Both the position numbers and the translations under genes were made by a program. 64,000 nt of DNA. Origin: Glaciecola flavus (GTDB lineage Bacteria > Pseudomonadota > Gammaproteobacteria > Enterobacterales > Alteromonadaceae). Positions 35,459-44,700 of this stretch are shown here, piece by piece. Location of the stretch: contig NZ_JBHRSW010000043.1 in assembly GCF_042646125.1 (NCBI RefSeq), forward strand, positions 67,182-131,181. The letters run 5' to 3'. The stretch's first letter is position 1. Each line of letters begins with the position of its first letter. The notes beneath the pieces were generated by a model. It was not told the DNA's origin. It searched no databases and saw only the letters and a program-made list of their open reading frames with translations.

Positions 35459-36921
35459 ATCATTACCACATCAAATTTATCCTGATGGTACAAGGTTTCG
35501 GTTTGCACACGAATGTGCTTTTCTACAAAGGCTTCAAGCTCTGCGAGTAGATGGGACTCTTCTCCTAACAGCGCTTCCGTAACGGGTGGCGAAGCATATA
35601 TGACAAATTTATCTGCGCGATATGCACGATTGACCCGCACTACTTCACGTGTTATCTCAAAGCATATTGTTTCGATTGTCTTTATCGAACCACGCCCCTT
35701 ACAAACAGGGCACTCACCACATAATTGATGCTCCAGTGACTCTCTGGTGCGCTTTCGAGTCATTTCAATCAAGCCTAGAGAAGTAAAGCCGTAAATACTT
35801 GACTTAGCCCTGTCTTTCGACATTGCTTGTTCTAACGAACTTAAGACCCGTCTTTTATGGTCAGGTTCAATCATATCGATGAAATCTATCAGTATCATGC
35901 CGCCAAGATTACGCAGTCTCAACTGACGCGCAATGGCCAAAGTCGCTTCAATGTTGGTATTAAAAATGGTTTCCTCTAAGTTGCGATGTCCTACAAAGGC
36001 GCCTGTATTGATGTCAATAGTTGTCATTGCTTCCGTTTGGTCAATGATAATATAGCCACCAGATTTTAAGTCGACTCTGCGCTCGAGCGCCCGCTGTAAC
36101 TCGTTTTCAACATCATATAAATCAAATATCGGCAACTCACCTTGATAGTATTGTAGCTTAGATTCTAGTTCAGGTACGTATTCTTGTGTAAACGATAGTA
36201 GCTCTTGGTATGTCAATTTCGAATCAATGCGAATACGCTCTAGTTCAGTACCAACAAAATCGCGCAACACACGCCTTGCTACTGGTAGATCTTCATACAG
36301 CACATTCGACTTACCCGATTTTTTGCGTTGCTCAATTTTGTTCCATAAGCGTCTTAAAAAATCGACATCTTGTCGAAGTTCATTTTCAGATACACCTTCA
36401 GCCGCCGTGCGCAGTATAAAACCACCATTTTCATCACAAAAAGACGCAACAATTTGTTTTAATCGTTCACGCTCTTCTTCATCTTCAATTTTTTGCGACA
36501 CGCCAACATGGGTGACACTCGGCATAAAAACTAGGTAGCGAGAGGGGAGTGTGATATCCGTCGTCAATCTGGCACCTTTTGTACCCAGAGGATCTTTGAC
36601 TACCTGTACAATAATTTGCTGTCCTTCTCTGACCAGCTCTCGAATATCTTTTTTCTCTAGCTGAGCAGGTGTCACATCGTCGGCAATTTCTTCATCGATG
36701 GCAATATCAGAGGCATGCAGAAAGGCGGCTTTATCTAGACCGATGTCGACAAAGGCTGCTTGCATTCCAGGCAGCACACGACTGACTTTTCCCTTATAAA
36801 TATTGCCGACAATTCCCTTTTTGGTATGACGTTCAATGTGGATCTCTTGCAAGATCCCATTCTCGATCATCGCGACTCTTGACTCTGAAGGGGTAACATT
36901 GATAAGAAGTTCAGCTGCCAT
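35455..36921 (-). CDS. rng: Ribonuclease G
   Basis: The 488-residue enzyme has an S1 domain at the N-terminus (GNIYKGKVSRVLPGMQAAFVDIG). The RNase E/G catalytic core includes IDQTEAMTTIDINTGAFVG and LRNLGGMILIDFIDM, and the zinc-link CGECPVCKGRG is present. It lacks the long scaffold tail of RNase E, which separates it as RNase G. Known roles are 16S rRNA 5' maturation and mRNA decay. It overlaps maf by 11 bp upstream and yhdP by 4 bp downstream. Confidence 0.96.
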   Translation of the reverse strand: MAAELLINVTPSESRVAMIENGILQEIHIERHTKKGIVGNIYKGKVSRVLPGMQAAFVDIGLDKAAFLHASDIAIDEEIADDVTPAQLEKKDIRELVREGQQIIVQVVKDPLGTKGARLTTDITLPSRYLVFMPSVTHVGVSQKIEDEEERERLKQIVASFCDENGGFILRTAAEGVSENELRQDVDFLRRLWNKIEQRKKSGKSNVLYEDLPVARRVLRDFVGTELERIRIDSKLTYQELLSFTQEYVPELESKLQYYQGELPIFDLYDVENELQRALERRVDLKSGGYIIIDQTEAMTTIDINTGAFVGHRNLEETIFNTNIEATLAIARQLRLRNLGGMILIDFIDMIEPDHKRRVLSSLEQAMSKDRAKSSIYGFTSLGLIEMTRKRTRESLEHQLCGECPVCKGRGSIKTIETICFEITREVVRVNRAYRADKFVIYASPPVTEALLGEESHLLAELEAFVEKHIRVQTETLYHQDKFDVVMM

Positions 36922-37498
36922 TTAGGATACCCGCCTCTGATAGTAGATTTTTAGTTTCAACAAGTGGTAAGCCAACCACCGCACTATAACTGCCATGGAT
37001 ACGCTCCACAAATTTTCCACCTACACCCTGAATAGCATACCCCCCTGCTTTATCTTGTGGTTCACCGGTTTGCCAGTAGTCTTCAATTTCCATCTCAGAT
37101 ATAGGGCTAAAATATACCTCAGTTTTCACAACTATGCTTTGTTGCAATTTTTCATGGATAAGACATACGCCGGTATACACTTGATGAACACTATTAGATA
37201 GTATTGACATCATCTCGTGAAAGTCCTTGAAATTTGTAGGCTTGCAAAGAATACGATCATCAGCCGCAACAACGGTATCCGACCCCAGCACAGCTATGCT
37301 TCTTCGTGACGATGTTTCTTGAAGATCATAAACAGCCTTAGCTTTAAGTGCGGCCAATCGGCTCACTAAAGCATCAGGCAATTCCATAGCTTTAACAGTT
37401 TCATCGACATCAGCCGCAATGACCTCGAAATCAGACACAAGATGACCGAGCAAGTGCGCACGACGAGGGGATGCTGAGGCTAGAATCAATTTACTCAT
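36911..37498 (-). CDS. maf: Maf family nucleotide pyrophosphatase (YhdE type)
   Basis: The 195-residue protein has LILASASPRRAHLL at the start, DETVK, the SDTVVAADDRIL segment and KAGGYAIQGVGGKFVERIHGSYSAVVGLPL. These identify the Maf fold that hydrolyses dTTP, UTP and modified nucleotides. The next gene in the transcript is rng. It is 43 bp after mreD, so it probably belongs to the mreBCD transcript. Confidence 0.95.
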   Translation of the reverse strand: MSKLILASASPRRAHLLGHLVSDFEVIAADVDETVKAMELPDALVSRLAALKAKAVYDLQETSSRRSIAVLGSDTVVAADDRILCKPTNFKDFHEMMSILSNSVHQVYTGVCLIHEKLQQSIVVKTEVYFSPISEMEIEDYWQTGEPQDKAGGYAIQGVGGKFVERIHGSYSAVVGLPLVETKNLLSEAGILNGS

Positions 37499-37541
37499 AA
37501 ATCTTGCTTAAAAATCCGCTCTATCTGGTAGCTAGGTTGTA

Positions 37542-38021
37542 TTACGAGACCCTGAACTTCCGACGAAACTTTCTCAGTAACCAGAATAACCAAGGCCATA
37601 GCAAGATTGTCACGGCGGTTGGCCAAAAGAAGCTCCAACGAAATTGCGTATTTATCAACCAATACTGCAACCAGTAGACAATCAAATGATACAACAGTGA
37701 CAATACCATAATGGTGAAAGCTTGTTGGATCATGGACTGGTTACGTAAGCGCTGGTAATTCGCCGATACAATAAAAATTGCGATAGTGAGCGCGAAGCAA
37801 TGTACGCCGAGCGCGGTGCCATAAAGAATATCAAGCGTTATACCACAAATTGCCGCCACGCCGACACTGACGCGATTGGGTAAGGCCATAGCCCAATAGC
37901 ACAAAATCATTAATAGCCAATCTGGGCGATAAATATCAATTAATGGGGGCATCGGGATAATCTGTAAAATTAAGCCCACAATGATGCAAATATAAATGAA
38001 CGTACTATTTCCGGGCATCAT
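37542..38021 (-). CDS. mreD: Rod-shape-determining protein MreD
   Basis: A 159-residue inner-membrane protein with about five hydrophobic helices and the family stretch IDIYRPDWLLMILCYWAMALPNRVSVG. It works with MreC, RodA and PBP2 in the elongasome. It overlaps mreC by 17 bp and ends 43 bp before maf. Confidence 0.93.
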   Translation of the reverse strand: MMPGNSTFIYICIIVGLILQIIPMPPLIDIYRPDWLLMILCYWAMALPNRVSVGVAAICGITLDILYGTALGVHCFALTIAIFIVSANYQRLRNQSMIQQAFTIMVLSLLYHLIVYWLQYWLINTQFRWSFFWPTAVTILLWPWLFWLLRKFRRKFRVS

Positions 38022-38895
38022 TGGCCTCTAATTGCTTGTATAACTCACTTGAGGCAACGGCTTCTTCCGGTGCTTTTTCATCTGGCCACAATAATAATAA
38101 ATACTTCAGTCGGTCTAGGCGCGCCGCAGGTTTTATTGTTACATCAGCAAAGGGCTGACTTTCATCTCTGACAATTTTTTCAATTGTACCCACCGGATAC
38201 CCTTCAGGGAAAACATTGCCTAGCCCAGAAGATATCAATAAATCCCCCTCTTGAACTTCTGCACTATGGGGAACATGTTGTAGCTTAAGTTCATTGAGCT
38301 CGCCCTTGCCCGAGGCCACTAAACGTACGTTATTCCTACTAATTCGCACTGGGATTGCGTGGGTCGCATCAGAAATCAGTAAAACCCGACTATTTGTCGT
38401 CCCCACTTCAACGACCTGCCCTACCACACCATTGTCATCTAAGATGGCTTGACCCAAGTAGACATCATTCAAAGTTCCCTTGTTTATCACAATTTGATGA
38501 GAATAGGGGTTATTGTCAATTGACATAAGCTCTGCAATCATCTTGTGCATGTTAACGCGCACGGGCGCGTCCAAAAGATTGCGGAGCTTATTGTTTTCTT
38601 GCTGTAAGGCAGCTAAGCGCTGTAATTCACCATTCAATAAGGTGATTTGCGCGGTTAATAGTTCGTTTTCATCCAACATTTTTTGTCTAGACGTAAAACG
38701 AGATGCACTCCAATTGAGGAGTTCACCGGGCATATCTGCAATATACTGAAGGGGACTAACAAAAGAGGTTAAATAAGTACGCAATGTTTTGACACTATCG
38801 ACCTTAGTATCAACAATCATTGCAATAATTGAAAAAACCAGAATCAAAATGAATCTGGTCAATAAAGACGGACCTCTTGGAAAAACCTCATTCAT
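38005..38895 (-). CDS. mreC: Rod-shape-determining protein MreC
   Basis: A 296-residue protein with one N-terminal membrane helix, a coiled coil (about 70-105: ENELLTAQITLLNGELQRLAALQQENNKLRNLL) and the periplasmic beta-domain with VSSGLGNVFPEGYPVG-like sequence (SSGLGNVFPEGYPVGTIEK). It binds PBP2 and links MreB to the wall machinery. It lies 26 bp after mreB and overlaps mreD. Confidence 0.95.
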   Translation of the reverse strand: MNEVFPRGPSLLTRFILILVFSIIAMIVDTKVDSVKTLRTYLTSFVSPLQYIADMPGELLNWSASRFTSRQKMLDENELLTAQITLLNGELQRLAALQQENNKLRNLLDAPVRVNMHKMIAELMSIDNNPYSHQIVINKGTLNDVYLGQAILDDNGVVGQVVEVGTTNSRVLLISDATHAIPVRISRNNVRLVASGKGELNELKLQHVPHSAEVQEGDLLISSGLGNVFPEGYPVGTIEKIVRDESQPFADVTIKPAARLDRLKYLLLLWPDEKAPEEAVASSELYKQLEANDARK

Positions 38896-38921
38896 CTTAA
38901 AATGGGCAACCTTGCAATTGT

Positions 38922-39965
38922 TTACTCGTAACTAAACAAGTCACCGCCGTGCATGTCTATCATATCAAAGGCTTTGCCACCACCACGCGCAACACAAGTC
39001 AGAGGATCGTCAGCAATAACGACAGGGATTCCGGTTTCTTCCATTAACAAGCGATCGAGATCTTTTAGTAAGGCTCCCCCACCCGTCAATACCATTCCGC
39101 GTTCTGAAATATCCGATGCCAATTCTGGTGGGCTTTGTTCAAGTGCAACCATTACCGCACTGACAATCCCAGACAAGGGTTCTTGTAATGCCTCTAATAT
39201 TTCGTTGCTGTTTAAATTAAATCCACGAGGTACGCCTTCCGCGAGATTGCGACCGCGTACTTCAATTTCCTTAACCTCTTCGCCGGGGTAAGCCGCGCCA
39301 ATCTCATGCTTGATCCGCTCTGCTGTTGCTTCACCAATCAGCGATCCAAAGTTACGGCGTATGTAGTTGATGATTGCTTCGTCAAATTTATCACCGCCAA
39401 TGCGCACAGAGGACGAGTAGACCACACCGTTCAATGAGATGATAGCTACTTCGGTAGTACCGCCACCAATGTCGACAACCATAGAACCGGTCGCTTCAGA
39501 AACAGGCAAACCCGAACCGATTGCCGCCGCCATTGGCTCATCAATTAAATAGACTTCTCTTGCACCTGCTCCGAGCGCAGACTCACGTATGGCTCGACGC
39601 TCTACCTGTGTTGAGCCGCAAGGCACACAAACCAATACTCTCGGGCTAGGACGTAAAAAATTATTATCATGCACTTGCTTAATAAAGTGCTGCAGCATTT
39701 TTTCGGTAACGTAAAAATCTGCGATTACCCCATCTTTCATCGGGCGTATTGCTTTTATATTGCCTGGGGTTCTACCAAGCATTTGCTTGGCTTCATGACC
39801 AACAGCCGCGACACTCTTGGGGCCACCCGCCCTTTCTTGTCGTATCGCTACTACCGATGGTTCGTTTAACACTATTCCGTTGTCTTTGACGTAAATCAGC
39901 GTATTCGCTGTGCCGAGGTCGATAGATAAATCGTTTGAGAACATGCCTCGAAGCTTTTTGAACAT
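38922..39965 (-). CDS. mreB: Rod-shape-determining actin homologue MreB
   Basis: A 347-residue MreB with FSNDLSIDLGTANTLIYVK (phosphate 1), VDIGGGTTEVAIISLNG (phosphate 2) and LTGGGALLKDLDRLL (adenosine motif). The protein forms membrane-bound filaments that guide cell-wall synthesis. An AAAAGG ribosome-binding site precedes the ATG. It is the first gene of the mreBCD-maf-rng-yhdP-nit-tldD series, all on the same strand with short gaps or overlaps. Confidence 0.98.
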   Translation of the reverse strand: MFKKLRGMFSNDLSIDLGTANTLIYVKDNGIVLNEPSVVAIRQERAGGPKSVAAVGHEAKQMLGRTPGNIKAIRPMKDGVIADFYVTEKMLQHFIKQVHDNNFLRPSPRVLVCVPCGSTQVERRAIRESALGAGAREVYLIDEPMAAAIGSGLPVSEATGSMVVDIGGGTTEVAIISLNGVVYSSSVRIGGDKFDEAIINYIRRNFGSLIGEATAERIKHEIGAAYPGEEVKEIEVRGRNLAEGVPRGFNLNSNEILEALQEPLSGIVSAVMVALEQSPPELASDISERGMVLTGGGALLKDLDRLLMEETGIPVVIADDPLTCVARGGGKAFDMIDMHGGDLFSYE

Positions 39966-40372
39966 GGAGTGCCTTTTATTATTGTTTGTTACTGTGAGTA
40001 TCGGTAAATATTCTGTTTGCCAATACTAGAGGCTGTTTATTTTTGTTGGCTATGTTTGTTATTCATTCAACAGACAAAGACAAACAACCTATGGGTTGAC
40101 ATAATTTTGTAACTGTACCAATGCGCTGGCGCGAGAGCAAGCAGTCCGTGAGGTTTTCTATTCATAAAAAATAGCGGGGAACAAGTTATCCTGCTTAATC
40201 CAACAGTCGTCTATCTGAAATTGCTGATAAGTTGCATAAATTACTGAGTTCAAACGCGCATAAATTTTGCGAAAACCAGCTGCTTCGGTTAAGATTTGCG
40301 CCTCAACAGATGAGAGTATACTGACATATACAAACCTTCCAACAAATCCAAAAGCATTATTAAAGAAATATT
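39966..40372. other. Divergent intergenic region between mreB and the alcohol dehydrogenase
   Basis: This 407-bp region must hold the mreB promoter and the promoter of the dehydrogenase at 40373. I see a plus-strand TTGACA at about 40096 without a fitting -10, and no clear terminator or RNA gene. Confidence 0.5.
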
Positions 40373-41497
40373 ATGAGCTCAATAAAATGTAAAGCGGCGA
40401 TTGCCCCCGGAGACGGCACCTTTTCAATTGAAGAGACGGAGATAGGCGCTCCCCGCGGTGATGAAATATTAGTGAAAATAAAAGCAGCGGCGATATGCCA
40501 TACTGATCATGACTCTCTAAAATGGGGTATGCCAATCGTTATGGGGCACGAAGGCGCAGGTGTTGTTGAAGCCATTGGTGATGACGTCACTAAGGTCGCA
40601 GTCGGCGATGAGGTAATTTTAAACTGGGCTACTCCGTCTTACGACGGTTTTCAATGCCAAATTGGTAACCAGAATATTTGTGAGTGCAACTCTCCGGTTA
40701 TTGCCAGCCATGCAGGTAAAATTTCTGGCGGTCATGTCGCTATCGAAAGAACAACCCATCAAGGCAAACCGATTGAACGTTCGTTTAACCTAGGTACCTT
40801 CTCTGAATATGCAATCGTCAAGTCCTCAGCAGTCGTCAAGAAAACATCAAAGAAACTTTCTTGGGCAGCCGCCTCTACAATTAGTTGTGGTGTAATGACG
40901 GGGGCAGGCTCCGTGTTTAACACAGCTAAACCTGAGTGGGGAAGTTCAGTAGTGGTTATCGGTACTGGCGGTGTCGGCCTAAATGTTGTGCAAGCAGCAA
41001 GAATTTCTGGTGCAGCAAAAATTATCGCGATCGACGTAAACGAACAACGTCTTGAAATGGCAAAAGAGTACGGCGCAACAGATGTTATTTTAGCTGACCG
41101 TGACGACAAAGGTCTTCTCAACGCTGCCGAAGTTGTCAAAGGCATGACACAAGGCCGAGGCGCAGACTACGCATTTGAATGTACAGCTGTTCCAGCTTTG
41201 GGCGTTTCACCATTAGCCATGATCCGCAATGCAGGTACCGCAGTGCAAGTAAGTGGTATCGAAGAAGAAATCACTGTAGATATGCGTTTGTTTGAATGGG
41301 ATAAAATCTATATCAACCCATTGTACGGCGGCGCTAAACCGGATATCGATTTCCCTAAGTTTGAAGCATTGTTTGAAAAAGGGGATTTCATGTTAGAAGA
41401 ACTGGTTACACGCACTTATAAGTTAGAAGATCTTCAACAAGCCTTTGATGACATGCTAGCAGGAAGAAATGCCAAGGGCGTTATAGTTTTTGACTAA
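40373..41497 (+). CDS. Zinc-dependent alcohol dehydrogenase (class III-like, altered structural-zinc site)
   Basis: The 374-residue MDR-family enzyme keeps the catalytic zinc ligands: Cys in AAICHTDHD, His-Glu in MGHEGAG and Cys in TISCGVMTG. It also has the NAD-binding GTGGVGLN and an Asp (AIDVNEQR) that favours NAD(H). It is closest in pattern to the class III/benzyl-alcohol group. The structural-zinc lobe reads YDGFQCQIGNQNICEC, in which two of the usual four Cys are missing, so this lobe probably does not bind zinc normally. Substrate is unknown. It is a single gene, divergent from mreB and followed by inverted-repeat copy B. Confidence 0.9.
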   Translation: MSSIKCKAAIAPGDGTFSIEETEIGAPRGDEILVKIKAAAICHTDHDSLKWGMPIVMGHEGAGVVEAIGDDVTKVAVGDEVILNWATPSYDGFQCQIGNQNICECNSPVIASHAGKISGGHVAIERTTHQGKPIERSFNLGTFSEYAIVKSSAVVKKTSKKLSWAAASTISCGVMTGAGSVFNTAKPEWGSSVVVIGTGGVGLNVVQAARISGAAKIIAIDVNEQRLEMAKEYGATDVILADRDDKGLLNAAEVVKGMTQGRGADYAFECTAVPALGVSPLAMIRNAGTAVQVSGIEEEITVDMRLFEWDKIYINPLYGGAKPDIDFPKFEALFEKGDFMLEELVTRTYKLEDLQQAFDDMLAGRNAKGVIVFD

Positions 41498-41518
41498 TTA
41501 AAAACTTAACTTAAAAAT

Positions 41519-41660
41519 ACGGCGTGATTATATTTTACTGAGTCCACCCGACTAAAATCAAAAACGCTGCGAGTATGTCCTTATACGCTTCAGTTTTTCA
41601 TTCATGAAAAACAAATTTTGATTTTAGTCGGGTGGACTCAGTAAAATATAATCACGCTGT
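41519..41660. repeat. Long inverted-repeat element, copy B (constant core, locus-specific arms)
   Basis: Arms 41519-41559 and 41620-41660 are 41 nt each and complementary at 40 of 41 positions. The 60-nt core (41560-41619) is about four-fifths identical to that of copy A at 19391-19451, including a conserved internal ttttcat/atgaaaa hairpin. Arm sequences are largely different from copy A. The direct repeat aaaacttaa occurs at 41501-41509 and 41661-41669, possibly a 9-bp target duplication with nine extra bases on the left. It lies between the convergent dehydrogenase and mshQ genes and could serve as a two-way terminator. Confidence 0.8.
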
Positions 41661-41770
41661 AAAACTTAAGAAGATACGTCACTGATCGTTTTCAAATTGG
41701 CCAAAGCTCGGTGATGTATCTAAAAGATAAGTCGATATGCACAACTATGATCACTATGCCTCACCAGCGA

Positions 41771-44700
41771 TTAAAACACTTCGCGCCAATGAATAGTTTT
41801 GTCATTGCCTCGATACAGGCCAAAGCTAATGGCCGCCGTGGGGGTATCATCGTCATCAATGTCGCCATCCTGATCCCAATCAATGTTCAAATGCTGTGAC
41901 CAGTGATTTGCGTCGCTAGTGGGTATTAGATGCAAAAACAACGACCCACTTTGCGCTTGACCATTTACGATAACTGGACTGAGCAACAAATCATCGTCAC
42001 CCGACACCCCATCGCTTAACCAACCATTAGCGCTAATAGCAGTCAAGCTGGCACTCAAATCATTGACGCTTTCACTATCATGGCTCAAACGAATATCGCC
42101 TTGACTCATATCCAAATTGATAGCTGTACAATTATCCAAAGAATTTTTTTGCCATTGTCCATCTTGCAAATATTCCGCCTGCATGGGTACGCGCAAAGTG
42201 GTAGTTTCTGGTCCATAGGTGTTTTCGAGGCGCAGCCTTCCATAACGTTGCTGCGTTCCCGAAATATCTTCAATCGTTACAGACGAGCAACCACTGCTTG
42301 GAAAATTTGCCTGAAAACATATACCGTCACTGTCTGTGAAGAAATTTGCCGCAATAAGCAGATCAACTTGCGTAGCAAAAGGCGATGCGCTTAACCCCGA
42401 GGGAGCAGCAAGCTTTTGATAGCGCAATTGCGTGCCAGTTATATCTATGCTGCCTATTCCATCAAAAACTTGGGTATCAGCAATTGCGGGCCCCTGACCA
42501 ACATTGTCGACCAATAAACTGCCTGAATAAACGGAATCATCCGAATAAGAAAACGAGCTACTAATTGAAGAGGTATTTGGCAACAAGCGCCACTCAGAAC
42601 CAGCATAGTTGCGCGTAATTTGACCTTTTGCGTTGTAGGCACTTACGGTAAACGAAGGACGAGATGTGGTCGCGTAAGTAAATGTTTGCCCCACATAGGT
42701 AAATGCGCTCGCACAACGATTCTCAAACTCAGGTTGAATATAGCTCACGTCAAAGTACGCGGGAGTAAACCGTCCAAGCTGAACCGTATTCGATTGAATA
42801 TTGCGACCTAAATAGTTGTTGTCTCTAACCCTCAACAGGTACTGCCCCGTCTCTTCCATGTACGCTTCTGCTGACTGCAGAACGCCGTTACTAAAAGTTA
42901 CATTTGGCGTTGCCGTGTAGCCTGTATTGGTTTGAGATTGAACAAAAGTGTTACTATCAAGGTAAAACTCGGCGTCGACCGCTCCTTGTTCATTCGGTAT
43001 TTGACGCTGCACCGACACACCAAATTCGGCATTTTGATAGCCAGGCAAAACACTACCATTTGCACCCAATGCCTCCACAGACAAAGAAAATTCCTCACCT
43101 GCAGGGGTTATTGCAGTGTTGTCTGCAGTTAATCTGAATGTATCGGGTACTATTTTTAAAACCGTATTTGCAGAACTCACCGACGCACCATTTAGTGTTC
43201 CAGATACGGTCAAACTTAGTTGTCCTGCATCTGCATAACTAAATTGCGCAAAATTGGCCTCGCCATTAGCATCAAAATTTAGCGATACAGTCCCCGTTTG
43301 ACTATTCCCTCCAGACAGAGGGATACCAGCAAAGGGCACATTGCACTGACTAGGCGTATAGCTTGCGTCATTGGTTACTACACATTGATAGCGCAGTTCG
43401 ACATCCGTCGTATCGTTGACCAAGGCTTCACAACTTTCTCCACCCATGACGCGAACGCCGACATTTGATAAAGAAGATTCGGCAACAAATGTAGTAGAAG
43501 AAAAATCGTTGTTTCCCGTACTTAGATTGAAAAACTCAAAGCCAAGATCACTGTACACAATCTCACAATTTGAAGAACATTGAATCGATGCTGAGGGTGA
43601 TTGACTGCTACTGCCTAATGCTAAGGTATCCGCAGTTCGATATTGTAAACCGACTGTCGTCGACCCACTAAAGCTAATCGCTGACTGTTGCCAAGCATCA
43701 CTTGGTGTTAGCTGCAAACTCACTACGTCATTGACCAGCTCGCTGCAATCAGCATTTGCGCAGGCTTTTATAGTAACAGTCGGATCACTACAGGTAATAG
43801 CTGTACTGGGATGCTCGATGCGATAATGATCAACAGGATTGCAAGCTTGTGCATCATCATGGTCTGCTTTAAATTTTGCCTCACTTACTGCCTGCCTGTA
43901 TAGGCGAATATCATCAATAAACCCTCTTGCTGCATTCGGCGACATAAGATTGACAACGTAGGTACTATTGTTGTCTCCAAACACTAATGAATCGAGATCT
44001 GGCATACCCAAGCCGACATCAAAATTAGTTTCAGCGGCCTCAACACCGTTTAGAAAAATTCGGTATACCCTTGCATCCATATTCCACTGTACGCCGACAT
44101 GCACCCATTCGTTCGCCGCATAAGAGGTACTGGGAGTCGTGGTGACGTAGTCGCGATCAAAAATATCTTCGACACCAAACGCGAGCGCGCCTGAGCCTTG
44201 TTTGGCCAAGTAAAAATACTTGGCACCATTCGCCTCATTTGGATTGCTGGCGTCAAATAGCATGGCAGTTTGGCCATCGTTCCAAACATCCGGATACCTA
44301 AACCAAAATGACACTGATCCCTGATTCCCAACAGTATTCAAGTCAAGGTTTGTATCGAAATAGATTTGCTCACCAGAGGTAGTATTGTCATCCGCTCGCA
44401 TCGCTCGGCAATACTTATTGTTGGGGGGCAAAACTACCTCTAAGGCAGAATTTAAAACGCCATCTTGTTGATTGCCGCTTATATCTGAAACAATGGTATT
44501 TGATACTTCATTTTCATCAAAAGAATAGTGCGCCAACAACGAGTCACAGTCAGTACAAGCACCCAAGTCTGCCTCATACCAGTCACTGACATCCTGATTA
44601 GACGGTTGATGTTGATACAAGCGAATATCATCTAATTCCCCGAGCATAAAATCGTTGTATTGACTATCGTCAAACAGGCCTCTTGTTCGTTGTTGAGAGG

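Noticed and set aside
39966..40372. Plus-strand TTGACA near 40096 as the dehydrogenase promoter
   Set aside because: No acceptable -10 hexamer at 16-18 bp spacing was seen.
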